From Candidatus Gallacutalibacter pullicola (GTDB taxonomy: Bacteria; Bacillota; Clostridia; Oscillospirales; Acutalibacteraceae): 32,656 bases of DNA. The notes beneath the pieces are model-generated. The model worked only from the letters and a program-made list of their open reading frames with translations, was not told where the DNA came from and searched no databases. The position numbers and the translations under genes were made by a program. Shown piece after piece: positions 15,093-23,209 of this stretch. The stretch is from assembly GCA_018712265.1 (NCBI GenBank), contig DVHF01000128.1, positions 1 to 32,656 on the forward strand, read 5' to 3'. Each line of letters starts with the position of its first letter. Position 1 is the stretch's first letter.

Positions 15093-16673
15093 ATGAATCA
15101 AATGCCTGAAAAGGGAGGGGCGCCGCTCCCCCCAACCGCCGGCGCGCTCAATTTACCCGTTCCGGTTCCGGAAACGGCGAAAAAAGAGGACGCGATCCCG
15201 TTCTCCCGCATCGATCTCCTGTTTGCGGGATTGGCTGTGATATGCGGCTGGATTTTCACCCAAACCTTTTCCGCGTTCTTTGGTATGGGAATCACCGTTT
15301 TTGCATTGGCAGTCTGTGTTTTCGCCTTGTGCTATTTCCGTGTAAAGCAGATATCTCTGCCGCGGGAGAGCTTTTTCTGGCTGGGTGTTTATCTGTTGTC
15401 GGCGTTCAATTTTTCCGTGTACAGCAATTTCCTGCTGGGATTTTTGAATTTCTGGTTTCTGCTGGCAAGCGGTGTCTATTGGCTTGCGGTGTGCACTTCC
15501 GTGAGGATCGGCGGCTGTCTGGATCGGTGGATCCTCTCCGATGTGTGCTGCCAGATTTTCCGCATCCCGTTTGGAAACTTCGGATGCGGCTTCCGACTGC
15601 TGGGAATGGGACTGCGCCAGACGAAGAAAGGGCGCGGCGTCTTTGGGATCCTCGGCGGGCTTGCCGTTTCGATTCCGGTGCTGGGGATCATCCTGCCGAT
15701 GCTCGTCAGCGCGGACGGGAATTTTGAACGCATCGCGCATGATTTTGCCGGCAATTTATGGCGGTATATCGGCGATTTTCTCTGGCAGCTCCCTATTGCG
15801 ATCCTGGTGGGATGCTGGCTGTTCGGTCTGATCTACGGCGACGTGCACCGCAGGAAAACAGAGGAACCCACGGCGGATCAGCTGCGCCAGCGCGCGGAGG
15901 CCCGGCACGTCCTGCCCGTCTCCATGATGGGGACGATGTTTGCAATCGTGATAGTGGTGTATGCCGTGTTTTTTGCCGCCCAGATTCAAAGCCTGATGGA
16001 CGCTTTTCTCAGCTTCTCTCCGGAGGGCGGATCCTATTCGGAATATGCGCGCCGCGGCTTTTTTGAGCTGTGCTTTGTCTCGGGCTTCAACCTGTTTTTG
16101 CTGCTCTGCTCAAAAGGCTTTTCCGTGCGCAGGGACGGGAAAGAACCGGGATCCCTGAAAGCCCTGCACGGGATTCTCTGCGCCGAAACACTGATTCTGA
16201 TTGCCAGCGCGCTCGGCAAGATGGCCATGTATATCAGCCGGTACGGTCTGACGCAGCTCCGGTTCTACACCAGCTGGTTTATGGTAACGCTCGCAATCGT
16301 CTTTATTGTGCTGTTGATTTCCGGATTCCGGCGTATCCGGATGGCAAAAATACTGACAGTCACCGTGATCGTATCCTTTCAGCTTCTCTGCTGGTGCAAT
16401 CCCAACGCGCTGATCGTCAGTTACAATATCGGCAGATGGGAATCGGGCACGCTGGAAACGCTTGATCTCGAGGATATGCGCGTCGATATGCCGGAATCCG
16501 CGATCCCGCAGCTGATTTCCCTGCGCGATCGCACCTCGGATCCGCAGATGCGGGACGCTATCGACGATACGCTCCAAAATGATTTCTGGGGCAATACCGG
16601 TTCCTCCTGGATCGATCATACGCTGGAAAGCATACTGTCCCAAAATTCCCTGAACAACCTGAATAAATCCTGA
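15093..16673 (+). CDS. DUF4153/DUF4173 family multi-pass membrane protein
   Basis: A 526-residue protein with a proline-rich cytoplasmic start and roughly ten or more membrane segments, ending in a soluble tail rich in charged residues. The core YSEYARRGFFELCFVSGFNL and KMAMYISRYGLTQLRFYTSWFM are the conserved blocks of the DUF4153/DUF4173 group. The start at 15093 (MNQMPEKG) is chosen because AAAGGAG sits 7 bases upstream; an earlier in-frame ATG at 15075 overlaps the HTH gene. Members often lie beside DUF2975 or HTH genes in Firmicutes, but the function is unknown. A terminator follows 20 bases after the stop, making a three-gene operon. Confidence 0.85.
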   Translation: MNQMPEKGGAPLPPTAGALNLPVPVPETAKKEDAIPFSRIDLLFAGLAVICGWIFTQTFSAFFGMGITVFALAVCVFALCYFRVKQISLPRESFFWLGVYLLSAFNFSVYSNFLLGFLNFWFLLASGVYWLAVCTSVRIGGCLDRWILSDVCCQIFRIPFGNFGCGFRLLGMGLRQTKKGRGVFGILGGLAVSIPVLGIILPMLVSADGNFERIAHDFAGNLWRYIGDFLWQLPIAILVGCWLFGLIYGDVHRRKTEEPTADQLRQRAEARHVLPVSMMGTMFAIVIVVYAVFFAAQIQSLMDAFLSFSPEGGSYSEYARRGFFELCFVSGFNLFLLLCSKGFSVRRDGKEPGSLKALHGILCAETLILIASALGKMAMYISRYGLTQLRFYTSWFMVTLAIVFIVLLISGFRRIRMAKILTVTVIVSFQLLCWCNPNALIVSYNIGRWESGTLETLDLEDMRVDMPESAIPQLISLRDRTSDPQMRDAIDDTLQNDFWGNTGSSWIDHTLESILSQNSLNNLNKS

Positions 16674-16695
16674 GAAAACGGAATATTACTGTTTT

Positions 16696-16729
16696 AGAAC
16701 CCTGATATCATAACCGGTATCAGGGTTCT
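16696..16729 (+). terminator. Intrinsic terminator after the DUF4153/4173 gene
   Basis: AGAACCCTGATA pairs perfectly with TATCAGGGTTCT around a 10-base loop; a short T-containing tail (TGTACTTTTA) follows. Confidence 0.7.
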
Positions 16730-16800
16730 TGTACTTTTACGGCAAAAGTCCCTGTCGCTCTGGGAAACCATTCAGAAAGAGAACCGCGAAGCGGCAAATA

Positions 16801-16910
16801 CCTCCGTCTCGACTGCGAGGAACTGTGAACTGCGCGCTGGGGCGGCGTTGGGGTCTGGGGGGCTTGCCCTCCAGTCGGGGTCCAGGGGTGGAACCCCTGG
16901 CCTGGTTCTA
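16801..16910. repeat. Dispersed repeats upstream of spoIIIA
   Basis: Two repeat pieces lie here. At 16801-16823, CCTCCGTCTCGACTGCGAGG is the reverse complement, with one difference, of 14180-14199. At 16848-16910 a G-rich unit (TTGGGGTC, GGGCTTGCCCT, CCAGGGGTGGAACCCCTGG) matches the repeat at 8269-8334 upstream of glnA. No gene is seen between 16674 and 16959. Confidence 0.65.
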
Positions 16911-16926
16911 AGGGGGCAGAGGAGAT

Positions 16927-16934
16927 CATATACT
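16927..16934 (+). promoter_or_regulatory. Possible sigma-E -10 element for spoIIIA
   Basis: CATATACT differs at one of the fixed positions from the sigma-E -10 consensus CATACA-T and lies 26 bases before the spoIIIAA start, as expected for a mother-cell operon. A good -35 box was not found, so this is tentative. Confidence 0.3.
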
Positions 16935-16959
16935 GGGGTATGGAAGGGGGAATCCAAAA

Positions 16960-17976
16960 ATGGACAGGAAAAGGAACACCTTTGATTCTGCGGCGGATGT
17001 GACGGGGGAACGGCTGAGCCGCTATCTTCGCGCGCTCCCGCAAGCCCTGAAAAACCAGATTCAGGAAATACGGCTGAGGTCGGACAGGCCCGTCTGCCTG
17101 TGCACCGGTACAGGCGTCCTGTTTCTCCACAAAGAAGGGATCCCCGGCCGCACCGCCAATTCCGAAAGCCTTGCCGTATTCCGTGAGGAAATCGAAGAAA
17201 TTTTTCGGCGCGTCTGCCGCTACTCCGTATACAGCCACCAGAACGAAATCAAAAACGGTTATGTCACCATCCTCGGCGGACACAGGGTCGGCATCTGCGG
17301 CACGATGGTCTATTCCGGAGGCGAGATTTCTGGAATCCGGGAGATCTCGTCGCTCAACATCAGGATCGCGCGGGAAATCAAGGGCTGCGCCGATACGCTG
17401 ATCGGACGGATCGGCGGGGAACTGACAGGCGGCCTTTTGATCGCCGGTCCTCCAGCCTGCGGGAAAACGACGCTCCTGCGCGATCTGGCAAGGCAGCTCT
17501 CAGAGGGGATCTGCGGCGACACCCGCAAAGTGGTCGTGATCGACGAGCGCGGGGAGATCGCGGCGTCCTGCGGCGGTGTGCCGCAGAACGATCTGGGGCC
17601 GTGCTGCGACGTGCTGGACGGCTGCACCAAAGGCGACGGCATTTTGCAGGCGGTCCGGTCGCTGTCACCCGATTTCATCATCTGCGACGAGCTCGGCGGG
17701 GAACAGGACGCGGCATCCGTCACCGAGGGACTGAACGCCGGCGCGGCCGTCGTCGCCACCATCCATGCCGGGAACCCCCGGGAGCTTCTGGGACGCAGGC
17801 AGGCGCGCCGCCTGCTGGAAACAGGCGCGTTCCGGACGGTCGTGTTCCTGGAGGGGAGATCCGGGCCGGGCAGGATCCGTGAAATCTGGAAAGCAGGTGA
17901 TTTGCTTGCTGAAATGGATGGGAGCGATCCTGCTGCTGGCGGCGTGCGTGACGGCGGGGTTTGCGGAATCGCGTAA
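16960..17976 (+). CDS. spoIIIAA: Stage III sporulation protein AA (ATPase)
   Basis: A 338-residue secretion-type ATPase that powers the mother-cell channel connecting to the forespore. It has an N-terminal domain with NQIQEIRLRSDRPVCL and GYVTILGGHRVGICG, then a RecA-like domain with Walker A GPPACGKTT near residue 163 and Walker B DFIICDELGG near 236, and ATIHAGNPREL. GGAAGGGGG precedes the ATG. It is the first gene of the complete AA-AH operon. Its end overlaps spoIIIAB by about 70 bases, and the C-terminal tail after AGDLLAEM (AAGGVRDGGVCGIA) reads through the AB start region. Confidence 0.96.
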   Translation: MDRKRNTFDSAADVTGERLSRYLRALPQALKNQIQEIRLRSDRPVCLCTGTGVLFLHKEGIPGRTANSESLAVFREEIEEIFRRVCRYSVYSHQNEIKNGYVTILGGHRVGICGTMVYSGGEISGIREISSLNIRIAREIKGCADTLIGRIGGELTGGLLIAGPPACGKTTLLRDLARQLSEGICGDTRKVVVIDERGEIAASCGGVPQNDLGPCCDVLDGCTKGDGILQAVRSLSPDFIICDELGGEQDAASVTEGLNAGAAVVATIHAGNPRELLGRRQARRLLETGAFRTVVFLEGRSGPGRIREIWKAGDLLAEMDGSDPAAGGVRDGGVCGIA

Positions 17977-18388
17977 GCTCTCCGTGCGCGTGGAGCGGCT
18001 GGAAGGGTTCCTGAAATTCCTCAGCGCGGCAAAAGCCGAAATCCGCTACACAGCGTCCCCGGTGGAGCGGATCCTCGCGCGGCAGGGCAGCGGGCTTGAT
18101 TTCCAGCCCGGCTGCCTGCGGGCTATGGAACAGGGGATGAATTTTCAGCAGGCGTGGGAAGCCTGTGCGGGTATGGGTTGGAACAAAACGGACGCGGCGC
18201 TCCTCCGGGACTTCGGCCAGGGTTTCGGCGCGACGGATCTGGAGGGGCAGCTCGCGCACTGCGGCCTGTATGAACGGCTTGCCGGGGAGCGGCTGGAGGA
18301 GGCAAGGCGCGAGAGGGACGTCAAGTCCAAATTATACCGGACGCTCGGAGTTTCGGGCGGGATCGCCGCGGTCCTGCTGTTCTTGTGA
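17906..18388 (+). CDS. spoIIIAB: Stage III sporulation protein AB
   Basis: A 160-residue protein of the SpoIIIA channel, with an N-terminal hydrophobic segment (WMGAILLLAACVTAGF), a soluble helical body resembling a type II secretion F-type domain, and a hydrophobic end (GGIAAVLLFL). No ATG fits: the likely start is TTG at 17906 (MLKWMGAILL, matching the usual SpoIIIAB N-terminus) with AGGTGA 5 bases upstream, inside spoIIIAA. A GTG at 17897 is an alternative. The body has SVRVERLEGFLKFLSAAKAEIRYTASP, the conserved family block. Confidence 0.9.
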   Translation: MLKWMGAILLLAACVTAGFAESRKLSVRVERLEGFLKFLSAAKAEIRYTASPVERILARQGSGLDFQPGCLRAMEQGMNFQQAWEACAGMGWNKTDAALLRDFGQGFGATDLEGQLAHCGLYERLAGERLEEARRERDVKSKLYRTLGVSGGIAAVLLFL

Positions 18389-18425
18389 CGGCGGGCCCAA
18401 AGTTGCACAGGGGAGTGAAAAGCAC

Positions 18426-18620
18426 ATGGATGTCGATTTGATTTTTCGGATCGCTGCGATTGGGATCATCGTGGCGGTGCTCAACCAGCTTCTGATCCGA
18501 TCGGGCCGGGAGGAACAGGCTTTGATGACGACGCTTGCAGGGCTTATCGTGGTGCTGATGATGGTGATTCAGCAGATCGACGCGCTGTTCCAGGCCATCA
18601 AGTCTGTGTTTGGACTGTGA
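18426..18620 (+). CDS. spoIIIAC: Stage III sporulation protein AC
   Basis: A 64-residue protein with two membrane helices (about residues 6-24 and 33-52), normal for SpoIIIAC: MDVDLIFRIAAIGIIVAVLNQLL, then REEQALMTTLAGLIVVLMMV and a short tail. It is an inner subunit of the feeding-tube apparatus in the outer forespore membrane. GGGGAG precedes the ATG. Its stop overlaps the GTG start of spoIIIAD in GTGA. Confidence 0.95.
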   Translation: MDVDLIFRIAAIGIIVAVLNQLLIRSGREEQALMTTLAGLIVVLMMVIQQIDALFQAIKSVFGL

Positions 18621-19006
18621 GCCTCGCGGCGGTGATCGGGATTGCCGTCACAGCGGCGATCCTGGCGTCCATGCTCCGGCGCTACCATCCGGAATACGCG
18701 ATGGTCCTCGCGATTGCAGCCGGATCCATCCTCATGATCGGGATCCTTCTGGGCTTTTCCCCGGCCGCGGAGCAGATACGGCTGCTGCTGGACAGCTCCG
18801 GGCTTGACGGGAAATACGCGGAAATCCTGTTCAAATCGTTGGGGATCTGCTTTTTGGCGCAGTTTGCGGCGGATGCCTGCCGCGACGCCGGGGAAAGCGC
18901 GCTGGCCTCCCGCGTAGAGCTGGCGGGAAAAATGGCTGTTGTTCTGCTGTCGCTCCCGCTGTTCGGGGAGATCACGTCGGTCGCGCTGGGCCTACTGGGG
19001 AGGTGA
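18617..19006 (+). CDS. spoIIIAD: Stage III sporulation protein AD
   Basis: A 129-residue membrane protein with helices near residues 3-18, 28-48 and 105-125. The central SLGICFLAQFAADACRDAGESALASRVELAGK is the conserved family block. It starts at GTG, overlapping the spoIIIAC stop by four bases, which implies coupled translation. Part of the SpoIIIA channel. Confidence 0.94.
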   Translation: MSLAAVIGIAVTAAILASMLRRYHPEYAMVLAIAAGSILMIGILLGFSPAAEQIRLLLDSSGLDGKYAEILFKSLGICFLAQFAADACRDAGESALASRVELAGKMAVVLLSLPLFGEITSVALGLLGR

Positions 19007-19010
19007 GCGC

Positions 19011-20177
19011 GTGAAACGGATCCTTTTTCTGGTTCTTTTTCTGATTTTGCTGCCCTGCGCGCCGGTGCGGGCGGATACCACCGATATGCCGCGGGAGGAT
19101 CCGGCGTTGTCGGCGGAGGACTATTACAGCGCGCAGTTTGAGGAAAGCGGCGCGGGGGAGCTGCCGTATTCCCTGCCGGAGGAAGCGAGGGAATCGCTGG
19201 GCGATCTGGGGGTGGCTGATCCGGATTGGCGGAATATCCAGAACGTCACGCCGCAGGGGATATTCTCGCAGATCGCGGCTGTGTTTGGCGAGAAAGGACA
19301 GGCCCCGCTTGAGGCCGCTTTTTCCGTGCTGGCGGTGATGCTCCTGTGCGCGCTGGTGAACGGCATGAAGCTCTCCTTTGGGGACAAGCCGCTCGGCGGC
19401 GCAATCGGTCTGGTGGGGGTGCTCTGCGTCTGCCTCGCGGTGATCCGTCCGGTTGTGTCGTGTATTTCCTCGGCGGCACAGGTGATCCAGGGGGCGGCGG
19501 GATTTCTGCTCGCGTGCGTCCCCGTCCTGACCGGGATCCTGCTGGCCAGCGGTCAGGCCGTCTCTGCCGGGACGTACAACCTGCTGGTGGTCGGCGCGGG
19601 GAATGTGATCTCGATATTTTCGGCGGGATTGCTGGTGCCGCTGATGAACGTGTTTTTGGCGCTGTCGATCGCGTCGTCGCTTTCCCCGGGCCTGAACCTG
19701 TCGGGGCTGTGCGGATGGTTTTCCAAGGCAGCGCAGTGGGGGCTGGGACTGTGCATGACGGTATTCACAAGCCTTTTGACCGTACAGAGCGCCGTGGCGG
19801 CGTCCGCCGACAGCACAGCGTCAAAGGCGGCAAAGTTTCTGCTCGGCAGCTTCGTGCCGGTTGTCGGCGGGGCGCTGGGAGATGCGTTCACGACGGTGCA
19901 GGGGAGCGTCCAGCTGCTCAAGTCGGGCGTGGGCGCGTTTGCGCTGCTCGGGACGCTGTTCATTTTCCTGCCGGCCGCGGCGGAATGTATCCTGTGGATG
20001 CTCACGCTGAACCTGTGCGCCGGGATCGGGATGATCTTTGACTTGAAGGAGATAGATTCCCTGCTGTCGGCGGCGTCAAAAGCGGTGGGGCTGACGCTGG
20101 CGTTTGTGCTGTGCAGCATGGCGGTGATCATGATTTCAACGGCCCTGATGCTGGTCATGGGAGGGGGAAGCGCATGA
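19011..20177 (+). CDS. spoIIIAE: Stage III sporulation protein AE
   Basis: A 388-residue polytopic protein, usual length for SpoIIIAE. It begins with a signal-like segment (MKRILFLVLFLILLPCAPVRA), followed by an extracytoplasmic part with PREDPALSAEDYY and then about seven hydrophobic segments from residue 100 on. The start is GTG at 19011 with AGGTGA 6 bases upstream, four bases after the spoIIIAD stop. LSPGLNLSGLCGWFSKAAQWGL lies in a conserved region. Its stop overlaps the next ATG. Confidence 0.95.
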   Translation: MKRILFLVLFLILLPCAPVRADTTDMPREDPALSAEDYYSAQFEESGAGELPYSLPEEARESLGDLGVADPDWRNIQNVTPQGIFSQIAAVFGEKGQAPLEAAFSVLAVMLLCALVNGMKLSFGDKPLGGAIGLVGVLCVCLAVIRPVVSCISSAAQVIQGAAGFLLACVPVLTGILLASGQAVSAGTYNLLVVGAGNVISIFSAGLLVPLMNVFLALSIASSLSPGLNLSGLCGWFSKAAQWGLGLCMTVFTSLLTVQSAVAASADSTASKAAKFLLGSFVPVVGGALGDAFTTVQGSVQLLKSGVGAFALLGTLFIFLPAAAECILWMLTLNLCAGIGMIFDLKEIDSLLSAASKAVGLTLAFVLCSMAVIMISTALMLVMGGGSA

Positions 20178-20647
20178 GCGCGGTACAGGACTGGGCGGCG
20201 GCGCTGTGTCTGGCGGCCCTCGCGGCGGCGCTGCTGCAATATCTCTCGCCGGGCGGGACGATGGAAAAGATCTTCCGGCTGGTGCTTGGCGCGTTTGTGC
20301 TGTGCGGCCTGCTCTCTCCGCTCGCGGAGACGGTTCCGGCGATAGCGGAAAGCATCCCCGCATGGTCGCAGGCGGGAGCGGAATCCGGTTTCGCCCAGTC
20401 CGTGGACGATCAGATCTTACAGGCCGCAGACGCCAGCCTGCGGCAGGTGATTGTGGGGGAGCTGTATTCCATGGGATATCCCTGCGAAAATATTGAGATT
20501 TTTATGGATATGACGGAGGACGGGCGCATAGTAATTAACAAAGTGGCTGTGACGCTCCGCGCGTCCGCAGAGGAATGCGGGGAAGCGGCCGGCCGGTTGG
20601 AAAAAGCGACGGGACTGAAAATGGAGGTAACTGCATATGGCGGCTGA
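20174..20647 (+). CDS. spoIIIAF: Stage III sporulation protein AF
   Basis: A 157-residue protein: two N-terminal membrane helices (WAAALCLAALAAALLQYL and IFRLVLGAFVLCGLLSPL) and a soluble domain that ends near GRLEKATGLKMEV, which resembles the ring-building fold of AG and AH. It starts with ATGA overlapping the spoIIIAE stop, and its end overlaps the spoIIIAG start by 11 bases. Confidence 0.92.
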   Translation: MSAVQDWAAALCLAALAAALLQYLSPGGTMEKIFRLVLGAFVLCGLLSPLAETVPAIAESIPAWSQAGAESGFAQSVDDQILQAADASLRQVIVGELYSMGYPCENIEIFMDMTEDGRIVINKVAVTLRASAEECGEAAGRLEKATGLKMEVTAYGG

Positions 20648-21227
20648 GGATCAAAAAAAGAAATGGGAATCGGTACCGCTTTTGCAGTATTTTTCCGAAA
20701 ACGGGAAGTGGAGGAGCCTCCTGGCGGGGGCAGGGCTTGTGGGTATTCTGCTGATTTTCCTGTCGGGATATCTGCCGGGAGACAGCGGGGAAGAACAGGA
20801 AGTGCAGCTGGCTGCGGCTGCCTCAGAGACGGAGAGGTATGCGCAGGAGCTGGAACAGAAGCTTGCGGATATCGTGAGCAGGATCTCCGGCGCGGGGAGG
20901 GCGGAGGTGCTCGTGACGATGGAGCGCGGCTCCCAGACGGTCTATGCCAGGGAGGAGAAAAGGACGGCGCAGAGCGCGGGCGGATCCGGCTCCGGGCTGG
21001 GGAACGAAAGCAGCGAAACAAAATATATCCTTGTCCGGGACGCGGACGGCTCCGAACAGGCGCTCGCCGTGATGGAGGTGGAGCCGGTGGTAAAAGGGGT
21101 GATCATCGTATGCCAGGGGGGAAATAACCCAACGGTCCAGCAGAACATTATCAACGCGGTAACAACCGCGCTGGATATTTCATCCGCACGGGTATGTGTG
21201 GTGCAGGGGCAGGCCGGGGACGGATAA
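20637..21227 (+). CDS. spoIIIAG: Stage III sporulation protein AG
   Basis: A 196-residue protein with one membrane helix near residues 27-45 (SLLAGAGLVGILLIFLSGY) and an extracytoplasmic ring-forming domain with the conserved KLADIVSRISGAGRAEVLVTME and VVKGVIIVCQGGNNPTVQ. In Bacillus subtilis this protein forms a large ring in the space between forespore and mother cell. GGAGG lies upstream of the ATG, within spoIIIAF. Confidence 0.95.
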   Translation: MAAEDQKKKWESVPLLQYFSENGKWRSLLAGAGLVGILLIFLSGYLPGDSGEEQEVQLAAAASETERYAQELEQKLADIVSRISGAGRAEVLVTMERGSQTVYAREEKRTAQSAGGSGSGLGNESSETKYILVRDADGSEQALAVMEVEPVVKGVIIVCQGGNNPTVQQNIINAVTTALDISSARVCVVQGQAGDG

Positions 21228-21269
21228 GAGGTCCGGCCGCTCACATTCAGAAAGATGGAGGAATGTTTC

Positions 21270-21878
21270 ATGGGTATCGGAAAACGTCAGCTTGTTTTGG
21301 CCGCGCTGGTGGTCGCGCTGGGCGCGGCGGTATATCTGAATTGGCAGTTCTCCGGCGATAACCAGCTGATGGTCGCGGATGCCGCGGCGCTTTCACCGAC
21401 GGGCGAGACCTCAGAGAAAGAGCTGGGCACGGCCGAACTGGTGGGTTACTCAGAGGAGACAGGCGGGGAGGACGAACCTGCGCAGGCGGCCTCAGCGGCT
21501 CCGGCAGAAGCGTCCGGATCGGTATCGGAGTATTTCACGGAGGCGCGCCTGTCCCGCCAGAAATCCCGGGACAGCGCGGTGGATCTTCTCGAGCAGGTGC
21601 TGGAAAGCGTAGACTCGGACGAGGAGGCGAAGAAGGAAGCGGTCGCGCAGGCGGCGGAGATTGCCCAGAACGAAATCCAGGAGAGCAATATCGAGAATAT
21701 GATCAAGGCAAAGGGCTTTGAGGACTGCATGGTATTCCTCCAGAACGGGGAGTGCAGCGTCGTGGTACAGACAGACGGAGACAGCCTGCTGCCGAACCAG
21801 GCCCTTGCGATCAAGGATATTGTGGGAGGCCAGTCCGGCACGGCCTACGATAAAATTAAAATCATAGAAGCAAAATAG
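21270..21878 (+). CDS. spoIIIAH: Stage III sporulation protein AH
   Basis: A 202-residue protein with a single N-terminal membrane anchor (LVLAALVVALGAAVYLNWQF), an acidic linker, and a C-terminal YscJ/FliF-like domain (SEYFTEARLSRQKSRDSAVDLLEQVL ... AKGFEDCMVFLQNGECSVVVQ). It would pair with forespore SpoIIQ. The start at 21270 is preferred because GGAGGAA precedes it; an earlier in-frame ATG at 21255 would lack such a site. It is the last spoIIIA gene; repeats and a terminator follow. Confidence 0.94.
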   Translation: MGIGKRQLVLAALVVALGAAVYLNWQFSGDNQLMVADAAALSPTGETSEKELGTAELVGYSEETGGEDEPAQAASAAPAEASGSVSEYFTEARLSRQKSRDSAVDLLEQVLESVDSDEEAKKEAVAQAAEIAQNEIQESNIENMIKAKGFEDCMVFLQNGECSVVVQTDGDSLLPNQALAIKDIVGGQSGTAYDKIKIIEAK

Positions 21879-21946
21879 TTGCTTCCCGCACTATTTGCTG
21901 ATATAATAATCAAAGAAATTAAACTCTTTTCAGCTTGCCCCAAATT

Positions 21947-22030
21947 AAAGTTTTCGTCCACCTTTTTCAAAAGGTGGCGGGGGCGCGGGGGCAGGCCCCC
22001 GTAGAAAACGCCGCTTAGCGGCGGCAGAAA
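21947..22030. repeat. Dispersed repeat family 'AAAGTTTT', copy 1
   Basis: AAAGTTTT, then a stem CCACCTTTT/AAAGGTGG, then G-rich hairpin GGGGGC...GCCCCC, then the palindrome CGCCGCTTAGCGGCGG. The same order (AAAGTTTT, CAAGC-type stem with TTTTTCAAAA core, G-rich hairpin) is found at 26566-26657 and 30730-30791. The 21879-22238 gap also holds a terminator but no gene. Confidence 0.75.
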
Positions 22031-22155
22031 AGCCAGCAGACAGGGGCCAACGGCCCCGAATCTGCGGACCAAGAGACGCGGGGGGATTCTCCCGGTACGA
22101 TCCAATCAATTTTTGCTGGCAGCAGGGCGGATATGCCAATCTTTTGGCAGTCTCA

Positions 22156-22177
22156 GGGGGCTTTAAGCCCCCTTTTT
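22156..22177 (+). terminator. Intrinsic terminator before the metallophosphoesterase gene
   Basis: GGGGGCT and AGCCCCC form a 7-bp stem with a TTA loop, followed by five T's. It probably ends the spoIIIA transcript. A promoter for the next operon was not clearly seen between here and 22239. Confidence 0.7.
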
Positions 22178-22238
22178 CCCATGCCGGAGGGTCTCCGAGC
22201 CCCACACGGGAGCGGAGGCCCCAGGGAGGAAATTTAAA

Positions 22239-22811
22239 ATGGCGGTATATTTTACTGCGGATCTCCACTTTTTCCACGAAAACGTCATCCGGTTTGCGAA
22301 CAGACCTTTCCGCGGCGCGGAGGAAATGAACGCCGCCCTGATCCAAAACTGGAACAATCGCGTTTCCGCCGGGGACGAGGTCTATATTCTGGGGGACGTC
22401 ACGCTCAAGGGAGCGGGGCGGGCCGCGGAGGTGCTGTCGCAGCTTTGCGGAAAGAAGTACCTGATCCGGGGGAACCACGATAAATTTGCGGATCAGGCGT
22501 CGTTCCCGAAGGAGCTGTTCGTTTGGATCCGGGATTACGCGGAGATCACGGTCGGGAATACGCCGTTTGTGCTGTTCCACTATCCGATTGGCGAGTGGAA
22601 CGGTTTTTACCGGGGTGCGGTCCATCTGCATGGCCACCAGCATAACCACAGGGATTATAATGAAAAAAACCGGGGAGAAGGGCTTCTCCGCTACGACGTG
22701 GGCGTGGACGCGAATGGGATGGCGCCGGTCAGCGCGGCAGAAATCGAAGCCTTTTTCTTTTCGGATTTAGAAAGCCGTCCGTCAGGACAGGCAGGAGGAT
22801 GTACAACATGA
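22239..22811 (+). CDS. Calcineurin-like metallophosphoesterase
   Basis: A 190-residue cytoplasmic hydrolase. All metal-binding motifs are in order: TADLHFFHEN, ILGDVTL, IRGNHDKF, VLFHYPIGEW and the final HLHGHQHNH. Short single-domain members of this group are common in Firmicutes and are often annotated as hydrolases of unknown substrate. AGGGAGG lies before the ATG. It overlaps nusB by four bases (ATGA), so it is the first gene of the nusB-xseA-ispA cluster. Substrate cannot be predicted. Confidence 0.88.
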   Translation: MAVYFTADLHFFHENVIRFANRPFRGAEEMNAALIQNWNNRVSAGDEVYILGDVTLKGAGRAAEVLSQLCGKKYLIRGNHDKFADQASFPKELFVWIRDYAEITVGNTPFVLFHYPIGEWNGFYRGAVHLHGHQHNHRDYNEKNRGEGLLRYDVGVDANGMAPVSAAEIEAFFFSDLESRPSGQAGGCTT

Positions 22812-23209
22812 CAAGACGTGAAGAACGGGAACAGGCATTTGTCCTGATTTTCCAGCAGAGCCTGAACCACGAGACGATCGATCAGATTATCGATACGGTG
22901 GAAATGGATCCGGAGGTGAAAATCTCGGATTTTGCGGCGCAGTCGGCGCTGGGGGTTGAAAAGGATCTTCCGGCGATTGACGAAAAAATTGAAAAGAATA
23001 TCCGGGGCTGGAAAATTTCCCGGCTTTCCAAGGTGTCGCTGGCGCTCCTGCGCCTTGCGATCTATGAAATGCTGTTCGACGAGAGCATCCCGATTCGGGT
23101 GTCCATCAATGAGGCGGTGGATCTTGCCAAAAAGTACGGCGGCGCAGAGGACGCCCCGTTCATTAACGGTGTGCTTGGATCGGTGGCAAAGGAGATCGGC
23201 GGGGAATGA
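22808..23209 (+). CDS. nusB: Transcription antitermination factor NusB
   Basis: A 133-residue helical RNA-binding protein that works with NusE (S10) in rRNA antitermination. It shows the family start TRREEREQAFVLIFQ, the middle KISRLSKVSLALLRLAIYEML, and the end SINEAVDLAKKYGGAEDAPFINGVLGSVAKE. The ATG at 22808 is chosen over one at 22799 because AGGAGG then has a 9-base spacing. The start overlaps the phosphoesterase stop and the stop overlaps the next ATG. Confidence 0.97.
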   Translation: MTRREEREQAFVLIFQQSLNHETIDQIIDTVEMDPEVKISDFAAQSALGVEKDLPAIDEKIEKNIRGWKISRLSKVSLALLRLAIYEMLFDESIPIRVSINEAVDLAKKYGGAEDAPFINGVLGSVAKEIGGE

